In this document: in pieces, positions 46,627 through 55,958 of the stretch | Numbering within the stretch: position 1 is the first letter of the stretch | Layout: each line of letters begins with the position of its first letter | NCBI RefSeq assembly: GCF_010119975.1 | Contig: NZ_CP048222.1 | Location: 2,746,501 to 2,810,500 of the forward strand | DNA from: Rhodocytophaga rosea | GTDB lineage: Bacteria > Bacteroidota > Bacteroidia > Cytophagales > 172606-1 | Length of the DNA stretch: 64,000 bases | Direction: 5' to 3' | Position numbers and translations under genes: made by a program | Notes under the pieces: model-generated | What the model was told of the DNA's origin: nothing | The model's input: only the letters and a program-made list of their open reading frames with translations | Databases searched by the model: none

Positions 46627-47138
46627 ATTGATATGAATCTTTACAATATTGTTTTCTTATACGAATATAAAATTATAGAGCATATTAGGAAAGATAAATA
46701 TTCTGCATAAAAGCTTTTCTCTTCCCAAGCTGCAAATGCTTATAAAATTACCTGGTACGAATTATAAATTAAGAAATAAGTAAACTTCTCATCTGGTAAT
46801 AATTCATTGGTAGTCCGTAATTGTATCGCTTACTATTCGTCTCTATAGTTATAGAATGGTTTCAGCGACATAAGGATCATATAGTTAAGTTGGATAATTT
46901 AACCATTACTTTCAGAGCGGGCAACTTATATAATTTTACTTGGCTTACTGCTAAATTAGGGATTTGTAAAGGATTTTATTTATTTTTCAATTCTGATAAA
47001 GATTTAAGTAAACATCCCATTTAAATTATAAAGAGCAAACATGTATACAGAAGATCTGAAAGAAAAGTCTGTTAATTCTAACGTTACATTGTCAGAAATA
47101 AGATAAAGAGCATTACTGATAATACTATCTCAAACTTA
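46627..47138. other. Gap without a supported gene
   Basis: About 510 bases of AT-rich sequence between divergent genes. A short plus-strand frame at 46821-47024 (67 codons) has no recognisable product and no promoter, and was not called. A near -7 box (TATCTTTC on the minus strand, about 46690-46697) could serve the oxidoreductase. Confidence 0.35.
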
Positions 47139-47720
47139 ATGAACCTAGCTCATCAGCTTGTATTGGCCTCAAATTCTCCCCGAAGGCAACAATTACTCAT
47201 CAGTGCCGGATTTGTGTTTTCGGTGCAAACCAAAAATGTACCTGAAGATTTTCCATCCGCTATGCCGGTGGCTGATGTACCAGTCTATCTTGCCCGGAAA
47301 AAGGCGCTGGCTTTTAAAGAAGAAATCAAAGATGAATTAATTATAGCGGCAGATACGGTAGTAATAATCGATGGCCAAATCCTCAATAAACCGGCCGATG
47401 AGCAGGAAGCGACTCAGATGCTTAGCCAGCTATCTGGCAGAATGCATGAAGTGATTACCGGGGTTTGCCTGTTTTCCCGTGATAAAACCTTTACCTTTTC
47501 CGACCGTACAGAAGTGTATTTTAAGAGCCTTTCCGCAGAAGAAATCAAATTCTATGTAACTTATTACCGCCCTTTTGACAAAGCTGGTGCCTATGGCGCA
47601 CAGGAATGGATGGGAATGATTGGCGTAGAGAAAATCGTAGGATCTTATTTTAATGTGATGGGTTTACCGGTTCATTTAGTCTACCAATATTTACAATCCT
47701 GGGATGCCACAAAAGAGTGA
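47139..47720 (+). CDS. maf: Maf-like nucleoside triphosphate pyrophosphatase
   Basis: A 193-residue cytoplasmic enzyme. It has the Maf N-terminal signature LVLASNSPRRQQLL at 7-20, then LIIAADTVVIIDGQILNKPADEQEAT at about 67-92, the 'LSGRMHEVITGV' segment, and the C-terminal DKAGAYGAQEWMGMIGVEKIVGSYFNVMGLPV. This family hydrolyses non-canonical or modified nucleotides such as dTTP/UTP or m7GTP to keep the pool clean. It is upstream of, and probably not co-transcribed with, the CPBP gene. Confidence 0.95.
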   Translation: MNLAHQLVLASNSPRRQQLLISAGFVFSVQTKNVPEDFPSAMPVADVPVYLARKKALAFKEEIKDELIIAADTVVIIDGQILNKPADEQEATQMLSQLSGRMHEVITGVCLFSRDKTFTFSDRTEVYFKSLSAEEIKFYVTYYRPFDKAGAYGAQEWMGMIGVEKIVGSYFNVMGLPVHLVYQYLQSWDATKE

Positions 47721-47828
47721 TTGGGTGAATATGTGATTGAGTGAAAAACAGAATTATCTTGGTCTGAGTCATTTATTCGCAGTGAAACTCCACAGAATAA
47801 ATTATATTCACTCAGTCACTCAATCACT
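47716..47828. repeat. Inverted repeat in the maf-CPBP gap
   Basis: AGTGATTG occurs at 47716-47723 (overlapping the maf stop codon) and its complement CAATCACT at 47821-47828. A nested perfect pair is GTGATTGAGTG at 47733-47743 and CACTCAATCAC at 47817-47827. The arms are about 75-100 bases apart and low in complexity. It could form a loose terminator-like stem. Confidence 0.35.
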
Positions 47829-47836
47829 GTTCCTGC

Positions 47837-48775
47837 ATGAAGAAAATCATTACTTACTTAACCACCCACATACGTTCTGATTTTAATCTAATACTCTATC
47901 TGGCAGTCGCCAGCCTCCTGGCGATTACCATCACGTTTAATTATATCTACGACTTCGAAGACAGCATCATTGATGCTTATTATGGGCAAGAGATCCGGTT
48001 CGTATGGTATTTTTTATTTTATGCCTTTGCCTATTATAGCACTGTGCTGATTATGTCATTGATCAAACGAAATACACAGATGCTGACCAATACACTTTTC
48101 TGGCTGTATAGTCTGGTCGCAATAGTGATTATGTCTTTCGATGGCGGATTTCATTACCATTATACCTATACCCATGAAGGTGATTTCCCGGCAGAATTAA
48201 GCGATTATGCATTCAGGTGTTTAAGTAATCTGAATAGTCTGCTTACTGTTTTTCTGCCTTTATTTTTATTTTACAAGTACAAAGACACCCAGCAGAATGG
48301 ATTTTACGGATTATCTGCTAAAGCATCCGACTTGAAACCGTATGCCTGGATGCTGCTGATTATGCTGCCGCTTATTACCTGGGCTTCCTTTCAGCCAGAT
48401 TTTCTGGATAGTTATCCTTCTTACAAAGATTCTGGTGCGGATGAGTTTTTACACGTACCTGAATGGGCTACTGCCCTTTTCTTTGAACTCGCCTACGGCC
48501 TTGATTTTATTGCAACAGAACTACTGTTCCGGGGGTTTCTGGTAATTGGCATGGTACATATTCTGGGCAAAGATGCTATACTGCCTATGGTGGTTACCTA
48601 TGCTTTTTTGCATTTTGGAAAACCGCTGGGAGAAACCATTGGCTCCGTATTCGGAGGGTATATTCTGGGAATTGTTGCTTTGTATAGCCGCAATATTTGG
48701 GGAGGAGTTGCCATTCACTTAGGTGTGGCCTGGTTGATGGAACTTACCGCTTTTATGCAAATGCTCAGACAATAG
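47837..48775 (+). CDS. CPBP-family intramembrane protease-like protein
   Basis: A 312-residue membrane protein with about seven helices. The abortive-infection/CAAX signature is present in a variant form: ATELLFRGFL replaces EExxxR, AFLHFGKPLGE gives FxxH-type spacing, and HLGVAW carries the third site. The first Glu of EExxxR is Thr. These proteins are glutamyl or metal-dependent intramembrane proteases, or inactive relatives, in the inner membrane. Activity is uncertain because of the changed Glu. There is no partner gene nearby. Confidence 0.8.
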   Translation: MKKIITYLTTHIRSDFNLILYLAVASLLAITITFNYIYDFEDSIIDAYYGQEIRFVWYFLFYAFAYYSTVLIMSLIKRNTQMLTNTLFWLYSLVAIVIMSFDGGFHYHYTYTHEGDFPAELSDYAFRCLSNLNSLLTVFLPLFLFYKYKDTQQNGFYGLSAKASDLKPYAWMLLIMLPLITWASFQPDFLDSYPSYKDSGADEFLHVPEWATALFFELAYGLDFIATELLFRGFLVIGMVHILGKDAILPMVVTYAFLHFGKPLGETIGSVFGGYILGIVALYSRNIWGGVAIHLGVAWLMELTAFMQMLRQ

Positions 48776-48900
48776 ATTTAAGTACAAAGGATTAAGATAA
48801 CAAATCACTTTACTAACCTGGAAATAACAACTGGCTGTAATATACCAATCATTGAAAATGAGTTATTACGGTCTTAATACTTTGTACTCAATACTCAATA

Positions 48901-50304
48901 CTATTTCGTGCTTTGTGCTTTATTAACTTCTGAGGTAAAACTTTTAATCTGGCTATCCACCTTTTTTCTGTCTCCCACCACAACCAGAGTCATATCTTCT
49001 TCCCGGATGTATTTTTGGGCAATTTCCTGTACTTTTTCAGGCGTAATGGCATAAATATTCTTTACATAATTGGTCAGATAGCTTTCATCCAGGCCATGCA
49101 GATCGAGAAAGGAAAGCTGATTGATAATGCCATTATGAGAAGAGTTCTGCAATACGAAAATACCGGCTTTATAATTCTTTATACCTTCCAGTTCTTCTTT
49201 GCCGGGAGCTTCTGCCTGAAGCTTGTTGATCTCATAGAAAATCTCTTTTAAAGAAGCCTCTGTATGTTCGGTAGTTACATCTGCCTGCTCTGCCCAGGTA
49301 GCACTACGGTAGCGGCTGGCAACTGAACTGGAGGGAGAATACGTATAGCCTTTGTTTTCGCGGATATTACTGGTAATCCGGGAGCCAAAAGAACCGCCCA
49401 GTAAGTCGTTGGTGAGAGAAAGGGCCAGATAATCCGGATTGGAAGGATCGATTACCGGCAAGCCTATAATAATAGTCGATTGTGGTGCATTGGGCCGGTC
49501 TATTGTAGTTACTTCCTGTTTACTGGCAGGTTTAGGAACCGGAATATTGCGTTCGGGCCCTTTTGTCCAGCCGGTTAATGATTCTTTGATGGCTTTGTTG
49601 ACTGCATTTTCATCAAACTTGCCGACTACATATAACCTGGAACGCTGGGCACCAAAATTCTGCTCGTAAAACGATTTAATTTTCGCCAGATCATAACTTT
49701 TGATCATATCCTCAGTAGGGAAAAAACGGCCATACGGATGATCCGGATACATCATGGCAGCGAATTTTGCCTGTGCCTGTGATTGTGGCTGCGACTGCTG
49801 AATTTTTAACTGGCGTTGCAGGTCATTTTTCAGCCTGTCTACTTCAGAAGCCGGAAAAGCCGGATGTTGCACAATATCGGCCATGAGCTTAATTAAATCC
49901 GGCGCATACTCGGCCAGCACCGAACCGCTGATGGTCGTAGAAGCCGGACCAACAAAAATATTCACATCGCCGCCCATTCTGGCAGCCGCTTCTGAAATAG
50001 CCTGTGCATTTTGCGAAGTAGTCCCTTCCTTCATCAAGTTACCGGTAAGGTCAGCTAACCATACTTCGTCAGCCTTTTCGTGCACATTGCCGGTTTGTAT
50101 TTGTAAACTCACCGTTACTTTGGGAACTGCTCCATAAGGTACGAGCGAAGCTTTCAAGCCATTATCCAGGGTGGTTACTTTTTTTGCCGGAAGTTTAAAA
50201 TCTTTGGGTTTTCCACCAGGTGGAGGTGTTTCTTTTTGCGCCTGCAGGTTGGTAGTGATAAACAGACACAGCAAGCCATAGAGTATATAATAAATTCGTT
50301 TCAT
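48901..50304 (-). CDS. M16-family peptidase-like subunit lacking HxxEH (second gene of pair)
   Basis: A 467-residue exported protein (signal about 1-22). It has the two-lobed M16 fold: NGLKASLVPYG at about 48-58, TISGSVLAEYAPDLIKLMADIVQHPAFPASE, NRPNAPQSTIIIGLPVIDPS, and DLLGGSFGSRITSNIRENKGYTYSPSSSVASR. The zinc-binding HxxEH is replaced by WLADLTGNLM at 82-91, so it cannot bind the metal in the usual way. It lies 39 bases downstream of the active M16 gene and is probably its non-catalytic partner in a periplasmic processing heterodimer. Confidence 0.92.
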   Translation of the reverse strand: MKRIYYILYGLLCLFITTNLQAQKETPPPGGKPKDFKLPAKKVTTLDNGLKASLVPYGAVPKVTVSLQIQTGNVHEKADEVWLADLTGNLMKEGTTSQNAQAISEAAARMGGDVNIFVGPASTTISGSVLAEYAPDLIKLMADIVQHPAFPASEVDRLKNDLQRQLKIQQSQPQSQAQAKFAAMMYPDHPYGRFFPTEDMIKSYDLAKIKSFYEQNFGAQRSRLYVVGKFDENAVNKAIKESLTGWTKGPERNIPVPKPASKQEVTTIDRPNAPQSTIIIGLPVIDPSNPDYLALSLTNDLLGGSFGSRITSNIRENKGYTYSPSSSVASRYRSATWAEQADVTTEHTEASLKEIFYEINKLQAEAPGKEELEGIKNYKAGIFVLQNSSHNGIINQLSFLDLHGLDESYLTNYVKNIYAITPEKVQEIAQKYIREEDMTLVVVGDRKKVDSQIKSFTSEVNKAQSTK

Positions 50305-50343
50305 GAGTAATGTCTTAATTATTGGATATCTTATAGTGTAAAA

Positions 50344-51780
50344 CTATTTGCTTTCAGCCGGAGCCAGCGGATCAACGGTTAAAATGGTACGGTTTGTCGG
50401 ACGCAGGTATTCGCTAACCGTTTTTTTGATCACATCAGGGGTTACTTTCTTAAATTCTGCTTCCAGTTCATTAATTCTGGCCGGATTGTCGTCAAACAGT
50501 GCGAAACAAGCCAGCAGATCTGCCCGTCCGAAGCCATACGTTCCGGTTAAGTTATCATATAGAGAAGACCGTATTTTTACCAGTGCCCTATCAATGGATG
50601 CCTGGTCGATGCCATTCTTATCTAAAGCGGCAATTTCGCTATCCAGTACAGCTAAAATTGAGTCGGCTGGTACATTGCTATCATAGATCAGATCGCCCAT
50701 CCAGATCATAGGTCCGTTGTAGTTAAACATATTTCCCAGGTAATTGATACCTCCGGAAACCGAACCGGTATATCCTTTCTTTTGCACCAGGGCCTGGTAT
50801 AATTTGCTATCGTTTCCTTGCATCAAAATCTGATCTATCAATCCCATGGCATAAAATTCGGGAGTATTCCGTTTAGGCATGTGATAGGCAAAAGCAAGAG
50901 CAGGTTTATTGGCCAGGGAATCTTTTTTCACCGAACGTTTTTCTTTTTCCTGCCTGGGCTCAGAAATATCGGGCTGGGCAGGCAAAGTAGCAGGCTTTAA
51001 TCCGGCGAAATATTTCTGCACCAGGGCTTTAGCTTCTTCCGGTTTAAAATCACCTACAATGGCCAAGGCCGCATTGTTTGGGGAATAATAGGTTTTAAAA
51101 AACTGCTGTACATCTTCCAGGGTTGCTGCATCCAGGTCGGCCAGATCGCCATAGAAATTGTGGGCATTAAACCAGTTCTGGTTGGCATATTGGGGCATAT
51201 CCAGCCAGGGAAAACCACCATAAGGCTGATTCAGCACATTCACCCTTACCTCACTTTTCACGACCCCCTGTTGATTGGTCAGGTTATCCTGGGTAATGGC
51301 AAGCCCTTTCATCCGGTCGGCTTCTGCCCATAGCGCGGTTTCGAGTTTGTGTGCCGGAAGGATTTCAAAATAATTGGTAAAGTCGAAACGGGTAGAACCA
51401 TTTAATACGCCTCCATTGCGCTGTACCAGCCGGATAAACTCCATTTTGCCCAGGTTCTGAGAGCCCTGGAACATCATGTGTTCAAACAGGTGTGCAAAGC
51501 CGGTTCTATCCTTGGGTTCGATCCGGAATCCAATGTTATAATACACTGCGACCACTACGGTAGGGCTGGTAGTATCTCTGGACAGTATTACTTTAAGTCC
51601 GTTGTCTAATTTATAATAGTCTACCGGCACCTGGAAAGTAATGTCTGGTTTGGTAGAGGGTGCCTGGGTGGTATTTTTCATACACGACGACAGACTGATC
51701 AGCCATATCAGGCATAGCGCCAACAGGAGTTTTGGTATTTTCCACAAGGTAATAGGGGTTCGGGTTGTTTTCATATGCAT
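50344..51780 (-). CDS. M16-family zinc peptidase, active subunit (first gene of pair)
   Basis: A 478-residue lipoprotein-type peptidase. The signal peptide has lipobox SSC with Cys33. The zinc site is HLFEH (His97, Glu100, His101) in GFAHLFEHMMFQGS, with the third ligand Glu in the downstream helix. The typical pieces NGLKVILSRDTTSPTVVVAVYYNIGFR, TNQQGVVKSEVR and the C-terminal lobe NDSKLYQALVQKKGYTGSVSGG are present. It cleaves peptides in the periplasm. A second ATG (51774) gives nearly the same protein. It precedes and probably pairs with the HxxEH-lacking subunit. Confidence 0.93.
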   Translation of the reverse strand: MHMKTTRTPITLWKIPKLLLALCLIWLISLSSCMKNTTQAPSTKPDITFQVPVDYYKLDNGLKVILSRDTTSPTVVVAVYYNIGFRIEPKDRTGFAHLFEHMMFQGSQNLGKMEFIRLVQRNGGVLNGSTRFDFTNYFEILPAHKLETALWAEADRMKGLAITQDNLTNQQGVVKSEVRVNVLNQPYGGFPWLDMPQYANQNWFNAHNFYGDLADLDAATLEDVQQFFKTYYSPNNAALAIVGDFKPEEAKALVQKYFAGLKPATLPAQPDISEPRQEKEKRSVKKDSLANKPALAFAYHMPKRNTPEFYAMGLIDQILMQGNDSKLYQALVQKKGYTGSVSGGINYLGNMFNYNGPMIWMGDLIYDSNVPADSILAVLDSEIAALDKNGIDQASIDRALVKIRSSLYDNLTGTYGFGRADLLACFALFDDNPARINELEAEFKKVTPDVIKKTVSEYLRPTNRTILTVDPLAPAESK

Positions 51781-52309
51781 CTAGTTCAGTTAAAGTAAAA
51801 TGTATTGTTTTTTTATATGTATACCAAATGGATAATGCCTTTTTCTGCAAAATCACCCAATCTGCGAACTGTTTGGGAATGAAAAACAACATCCCGTGGG
51901 GGCAATGAGCCTTAAAAATAGATAAAATGCGCTATTTTCTGAAATGAAAGGGTATAAGGGAAACCACCAGGGATAAACACAATGCGGTATTTACCTGTGG
52001 AAATGAAGCGGTACAATCCTGTTGTGGAGAGTTACCCAGCCACATTGTCAGATAGCGCTCTTGTTCTGGTGATGTACATTATCGCTTTGTCATATAGCCC
52101 TCTTGTTCTGCCTGCTGACATAACTGTTCTGGCTTCTTACAGGACGGTTCTATTAGCTTACCTTATGGTTCCAACTATAAGCAGGCTGATTTAAGGATTT
52201 TCTATTATTGCTTTAATCTGTTACAGACTTCCATATGCATATTCGCCTTGGCTATACTGGTCATTTCATGTGTCAAGCCAATAATCTTCCATAGGAACAG
52301 GAGGCTTTA
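51781..52309. repeat. Gap with a partial 24-base direct repeat
   Basis: No gene is supported. TTGTCAGATAGCGCTCTTG plus TTCTG (52045-52068) recurs at 52087-52110 with two changes, a period of 42 bases, and a degraded third copy follows. The repeat lies in front of neither gene's promoter, and the open frame across it (70 codons on the plus strand) is not supported. Confidence 0.4.
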
Positions 52310-53833
52310 TTAGCGATGGTTTTTTTCGTTTTCTATTTCCATTTTTATCCTGTCATTGATATTAACCTTAGCGCCTGTAAAAACAAATAGGGTCGTTCCA
52401 TATTCGCGGGCATATGGATTGCTTATGGAGTCTGCCATCACAGAAGTATGAAAATAAGGGCTGGTTTGGCCTAATTCGTTTTCCTTCTCCGTATAATTTT
52501 TTATCCTGATCAGGTTTGTGTAGGGTTGGTCAAGGATAAACCACTCCACATAATCTGCATTAAAGGATACCGCTTTAATTCCTTTCTGAGTGTAATAATT
52601 AATGGCTCCGGCCTGTCCGTAATTATCACACAGAACAAGCGTTTTTCCTGCTTCCGGTAGTGTAGAATAAAGGCTGTCCACTTTATAGGCTAATTCTTTC
52701 CAGCCAAGCATATCCGCAAAATCCTGAGGTAAAGGGTGGTCTTTCCCGTCTTCCCAACGAAGTAAACCCAGTTTCTTATATTGCTGTTGATGTTCTACTA
52801 TGTATGCAGGACTCTTATTGGGAAAAGCCCAGTTGTACATAAATATAAAAAACAATACAGGGATTAGTATAACTACTGGCTGCAAAAAACGCTTCCAGCC
52901 TTCTTTTAACAAATGGGCAAGAAATACTGAGCCAAATGCAATATAAATGGGGTACAAGCCAATCACATAATAATCTTTGGCTTTAAAATACATAAAGACG
53001 ATCAGGGTAGAGAAGAAGGCCCAGAAGAAAAGCTGGTATTTCTGAAGGGGCGAATAGAACAAAAGTCCATATAAGCCTGCTGCAATCACTAACAGAGAGC
53101 CTGCGAAAAAGAGCAATTGTGACCGTAAGAACACCCAGGGGTCCACATGAACCAGTTGCGTTTCTGATAGTTCATTCAGATGATGTATGACAGGAAAGTT
53201 ATTTTGGTATTGCCAGAGCAGATTGGGAAGCACTAGCAACAGTCCTAGAAAAGCCGCTATATAGAATGCTTTTCTGCCTAGTATGTTACGATGGGGTGTT
53301 AGTAGAATAGCTGGCAACAGTCCTATAATTAAAAACACAACGTTATATTTATTTAAAAATCCAATAGCAAATACGATTGCTCCAATATATATCCATTTCT
53401 GTTTCTCTGACTGGATATATTGGATGGCTACGAAATAAAAAGCTGTCCAGGATAAGACATCTAATGAATTGGGCTGATAGAGGGTATTCAGTCTTAACAG
53501 CACTGAAAACAGGATGCAGGTAGCACCTAATATAAGTGCGAATAAATTCCCCTGTAATGCTTCAATCGTTTTCCAAACCACCAGGATTGTTAATGCTCCG
53601 AAAAGTGCCGGAAAAAACTTCACCCAAAAGACTGAATTACCCAGCAGCTGGATCAGGTACGAAATCCAGGAAGTAACAGGCGGAACCGATAAATATCCCC
53701 AGGCTAAATGATTTGCCTGATCAAGGTGCAGATATTCATCTCTTTGCAGGTCGTATTCAGGGCTTAGTAACACATACTGCAGGAAGAATTTTAGTAAGAT
53801 AAAACCCAGTAAAATTATCGTCTTTTTTGCCAT
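52310..53833 (-). CDS. Glycosyltransferase family 39-like membrane protein
   Basis: A 507-residue polytopic inner-membrane protein with about 11 helices and the C-type glycosyltransferase motif in its first loop: LLSPEYDLQRDEYLHLDQANHLAWGYLSVPPVTSW (Asp-Glu in RDEY). The periplasmic C-terminal part holds KSPAYIVEHQQQYKKLGLLRWEDGK. The family transfers a sugar from a polyprenyl-phosphate donor to lipid or protein. The acceptor is unknown. It is monocistronic, about 500 bases from the M16 pair. Confidence 0.88.
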   Translation of the reverse strand: MAKKTIILLGFILLKFFLQYVLLSPEYDLQRDEYLHLDQANHLAWGYLSVPPVTSWISYLIQLLGNSVFWVKFFPALFGALTILVVWKTIEALQGNLFALILGATCILFSVLLRLNTLYQPNSLDVLSWTAFYFVAIQYIQSEKQKWIYIGAIVFAIGFLNKYNVVFLIIGLLPAILLTPHRNILGRKAFYIAAFLGLLLVLPNLLWQYQNNFPVIHHLNELSETQLVHVDPWVFLRSQLLFFAGSLLVIAAGLYGLLFYSPLQKYQLFFWAFFSTLIVFMYFKAKDYYVIGLYPIYIAFGSVFLAHLLKEGWKRFLQPVVILIPVLFFIFMYNWAFPNKSPAYIVEHQQQYKKLGLLRWEDGKDHPLPQDFADMLGWKELAYKVDSLYSTLPEAGKTLVLCDNYGQAGAINYYTQKGIKAVSFNADYVEWFILDQPYTNLIRIKNYTEKENELGQTSPYFHTSVMADSISNPYAREYGTTLFVFTGAKVNINDRIKMEIENEKNHR

Positions 53834-54153
53834 CAGGATATGTTCTTTAAAATTACTGCTACACCATAGTATATGCCCAACTTATACTGGTTAGTGCTTT
53901 CGCATAGTTTAATCTGCGTGTATTCTTGAATAGATAAGTTCATAGTGAACCTGCTAGCTTTGACTGGAGAAAAAAAGATAGTAAGTCCAAATGAGCAAAA
54001 ATGCCTTCTTTTCTGTTTTCTTTTTTGATGGCTAACAAAATAAGAAAGCTGTTAAGGCTTTTGGAAAATAAATAAACGATTTCCATAAGAAAGAAAAACT
54101 TTGAGTTACGACATTACAAAAGCCTTCTTACCATGTAAATCTTAAACAAATAT

Positions 54154-54958
54154 ATGCCATCACAATGGATTTTGCCTCATTTAATCTTAGGTAAACGAGG
54201 CTTTTCGAGCCGGATGCCGGTTGATCAAATTCTACAGTTGATTCTGCATCGATTGAAAACAGGGTATCAATAGTCTTAGTTGCCGATTCGTCAATTTGTT
54301 TCTCATGATAAATTGAGCTGGCAATATTGATCCAGCCTGAAGGCTGTGGTCAGTTAGTATTTCCACTTCAACCGTTGGACCAAACTAGGCGGTTGGCAGA
54401 AAACACAGATTAATTTGCTGGCTAGTCGCCACACTTTCCTGGATCTTTCCTGCCCACAATGAAGCTCACACATTCTGTAAGATTGGCTATGAATGGGAGT
54501 CATACTTTAGCCAAAAGGGGCGGAGAGGCCATAGGCTATCAAGGTCGAAAAGTGGCCCATACCACCAATAGCTTGTTTTTAGCTGATAACCAGGGAATAA
54601 TGTTAGCCATAGTAACTCTCCAAGAAAACCAACACTATGATCTTTACCAGATCCAATAATTATTTGAACCACTCTCTCAACTATTAAATCAGGGCGGTAT
54701 TGATTTGCAAGGTGTCTTTCTTAAGGCAGATGCGGGCTTTGACTCAAAAATCTTTCGAGAACTATGCAACAAAACCGAATTCAGGCCAATATTAAGCCCA
54801 ATCCTCGCAAGGCTAAAGAGGAAACTTTGGATTATCAGTATTTTGACCAAGAGCTTTACCAACCAAGAGTAGTCATTAAAAATTATATAGCAGTTATTGA
54901 AAGCAGGCTAATGTTTCTTTTCCGCTTTGAGTCAGATTTCATTCTTACGTGTAAGTAA
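54154..54958 (+). pseudogene. Decayed IS5-family transposase
   Basis: Starting at 54154 several frames encode an IS5-type transposase: ILPHLILGKRGFSSRMPVDQ, then a stop, LPIRQFVSHDKLSWQ in the next stretch, then GSHTLAKRGGEAIGYQGRK (54498 onward) and HHYDLY-like, then VFLKADAGFDSK, NIKPNPRKAKEETLDYQYFD and FLFRFESDFIL. The first catalytic Asp is Asn in MNGSHT, the second Asp survives, and the Glu of the last motif is Lys in VIKNY. Multiple stops and frameshifts, plus a deletion before the C-terminus, make it inactive. No clear terminal repeats remain. The 320 bases before it (53834-54153) hold nothing else. Confidence 0.82.
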
Positions 54959-55086
54959 AAGTTTGCAATGCCTAATACAACACAGAGAGAAATAGCAATG
55001 TATGGAGGTAGATCATACTAAAGAGCATACCACTCTTCTATAAATACAAAAAAATTATTCTCTTAAGTGAGATAACAGAAACATCA

Positions 55087-55111
55087 AAAGCCCTCCCATT
55101 TGGAAGGCTTT
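55087..55111 (-). terminator. Terminator of the STAS-like gene
   Basis: AAAGCC-C-TCC (55087-55096) pairs with GGA-A-GGCTTT (55102-55111) around a 5-base loop, with one C-A mismatch. On the minus strand it lies 62 bases after the stop codon of the 133-residue gene and is followed by a T-rich stretch. Confidence 0.5.
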
Positions 55112-55172
55112 GGCAAGTTAGTTCTATATTGATTCTCAATAGTAGGGTAAGCAGTTAAATAACCATTAACGG

Positions 55173-55574
55173 TTATAATTTGACAAGGGAAGAGGTCCAT
55201 TGTTCAGCTTTTTCTACGCTTGGAAACGCCTGCCACTCTAATTTTCCGCCTACCTTCTTTTTTAATTGTGTAGCAGCAAAATGTGTAAATACATCACTTG
55301 AAACAGCCATTGCATAGGTTTCCAAACCGTTTTTAATCATGGTGGGATAAAACTCTTTTTCAAAAAAATCAAGTGCCCCTGTAAAGGTACCCTGCATTAA
55401 AGTAAGATTGGCGATCATATGCCTAATGGGCTGTTTTGCAGAAAACTCTAGTACTTTTCTCAGAAGGTCAGTAATGGATTCTACATTAGCTATTCCTATA
55501 TATTGGGTACGGACTGTTTTCGTAGAAGGATCGTATTGAGCTTTACAAAAGCCATTTTTATGTATCAGGATCAT
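55173..55574 (-). CDS. STAS/SpoIIAA-like small protein
   Basis: A 133-residue soluble protein. A SpoIIAA-like layout is suggested by an opening strand pair, IRHMIANLTLMQGTFTGALDFFEKEFYPTMIKNGLETYAMAVSSDVFTHFAATQL and the ending KLEWQAFPSVEKAEQWTSSLVKL ('F.S...A..W'), which is typical of STAS/SEC14-type small proteins in Bacteroidota. No kinase or phosphorylation partner is nearby. Function unknown. It is monocistronic with its own terminator. Confidence 0.62.
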   Translation of the reverse strand: MILIHKNGFCKAQYDPSTKTVRTQYIGIANVESITDLLRKVLEFSAKQPIRHMIANLTLMQGTFTGALDFFEKEFYPTMIKNGLETYAMAVSSDVFTHFAATQLKKKVGGKLEWQAFPSVEKAEQWTSSLVKL

Positions 55575-55958
55575 GAAACAGGGTTTTTAAGTAAAAAATA
55601 TTTTGGAGTAGATGTATCCAAAATTACCACGCAATTGAATCTGACTATGTGCCTATAGGTAACCATACTTTCATAAGCAGCGCAGTGTAATAAAATAAGG
55701 CTTATAATATATTTATAGGATTGAGCGTGTGTGTAAAATAGAGCTATCAACTCTACTTTGAAATTGCTTCTCCAAAACTGGGTGAGTTATTAAATCCCAC
55801 AATGATTATCATGTAGTGTTATTAGTTGCTAATTGGTAAAATAACTAATTATATCATAATTGCTTATTTAATAAACGTATAGGTTGGAATCTTGCCTGTA
55901 GTTTTATTGATTTGTAAGTACACATTCCTTTACCAGACTACGGACAAATATATCTGTT
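55575..55958. other. Gap without a supported gene
   Basis: 384 AT-rich bases between the STAS-like gene and the DUF58 operon. They probably hold the operon promoter, but no confident -33/-7 pair or RNA structure was identified. Confidence 0.4.

Noticed and set aside
48880-48903. Repeated TACTCAA motif after the CPBP gene
   Set aside because: It is a short low-complexity run, with no defined arms or repeats beyond two copies.
51505-51525. tRNA-like GGTTCGATCC match
   Set aside because: It lies inside the M16 peptidase gene, and no cloverleaf can be drawn around it.
51982-52194. 70-codon plus-strand frame across the repeat
   Set aside because: It is created by the direct repeat, has no family and no promoter.
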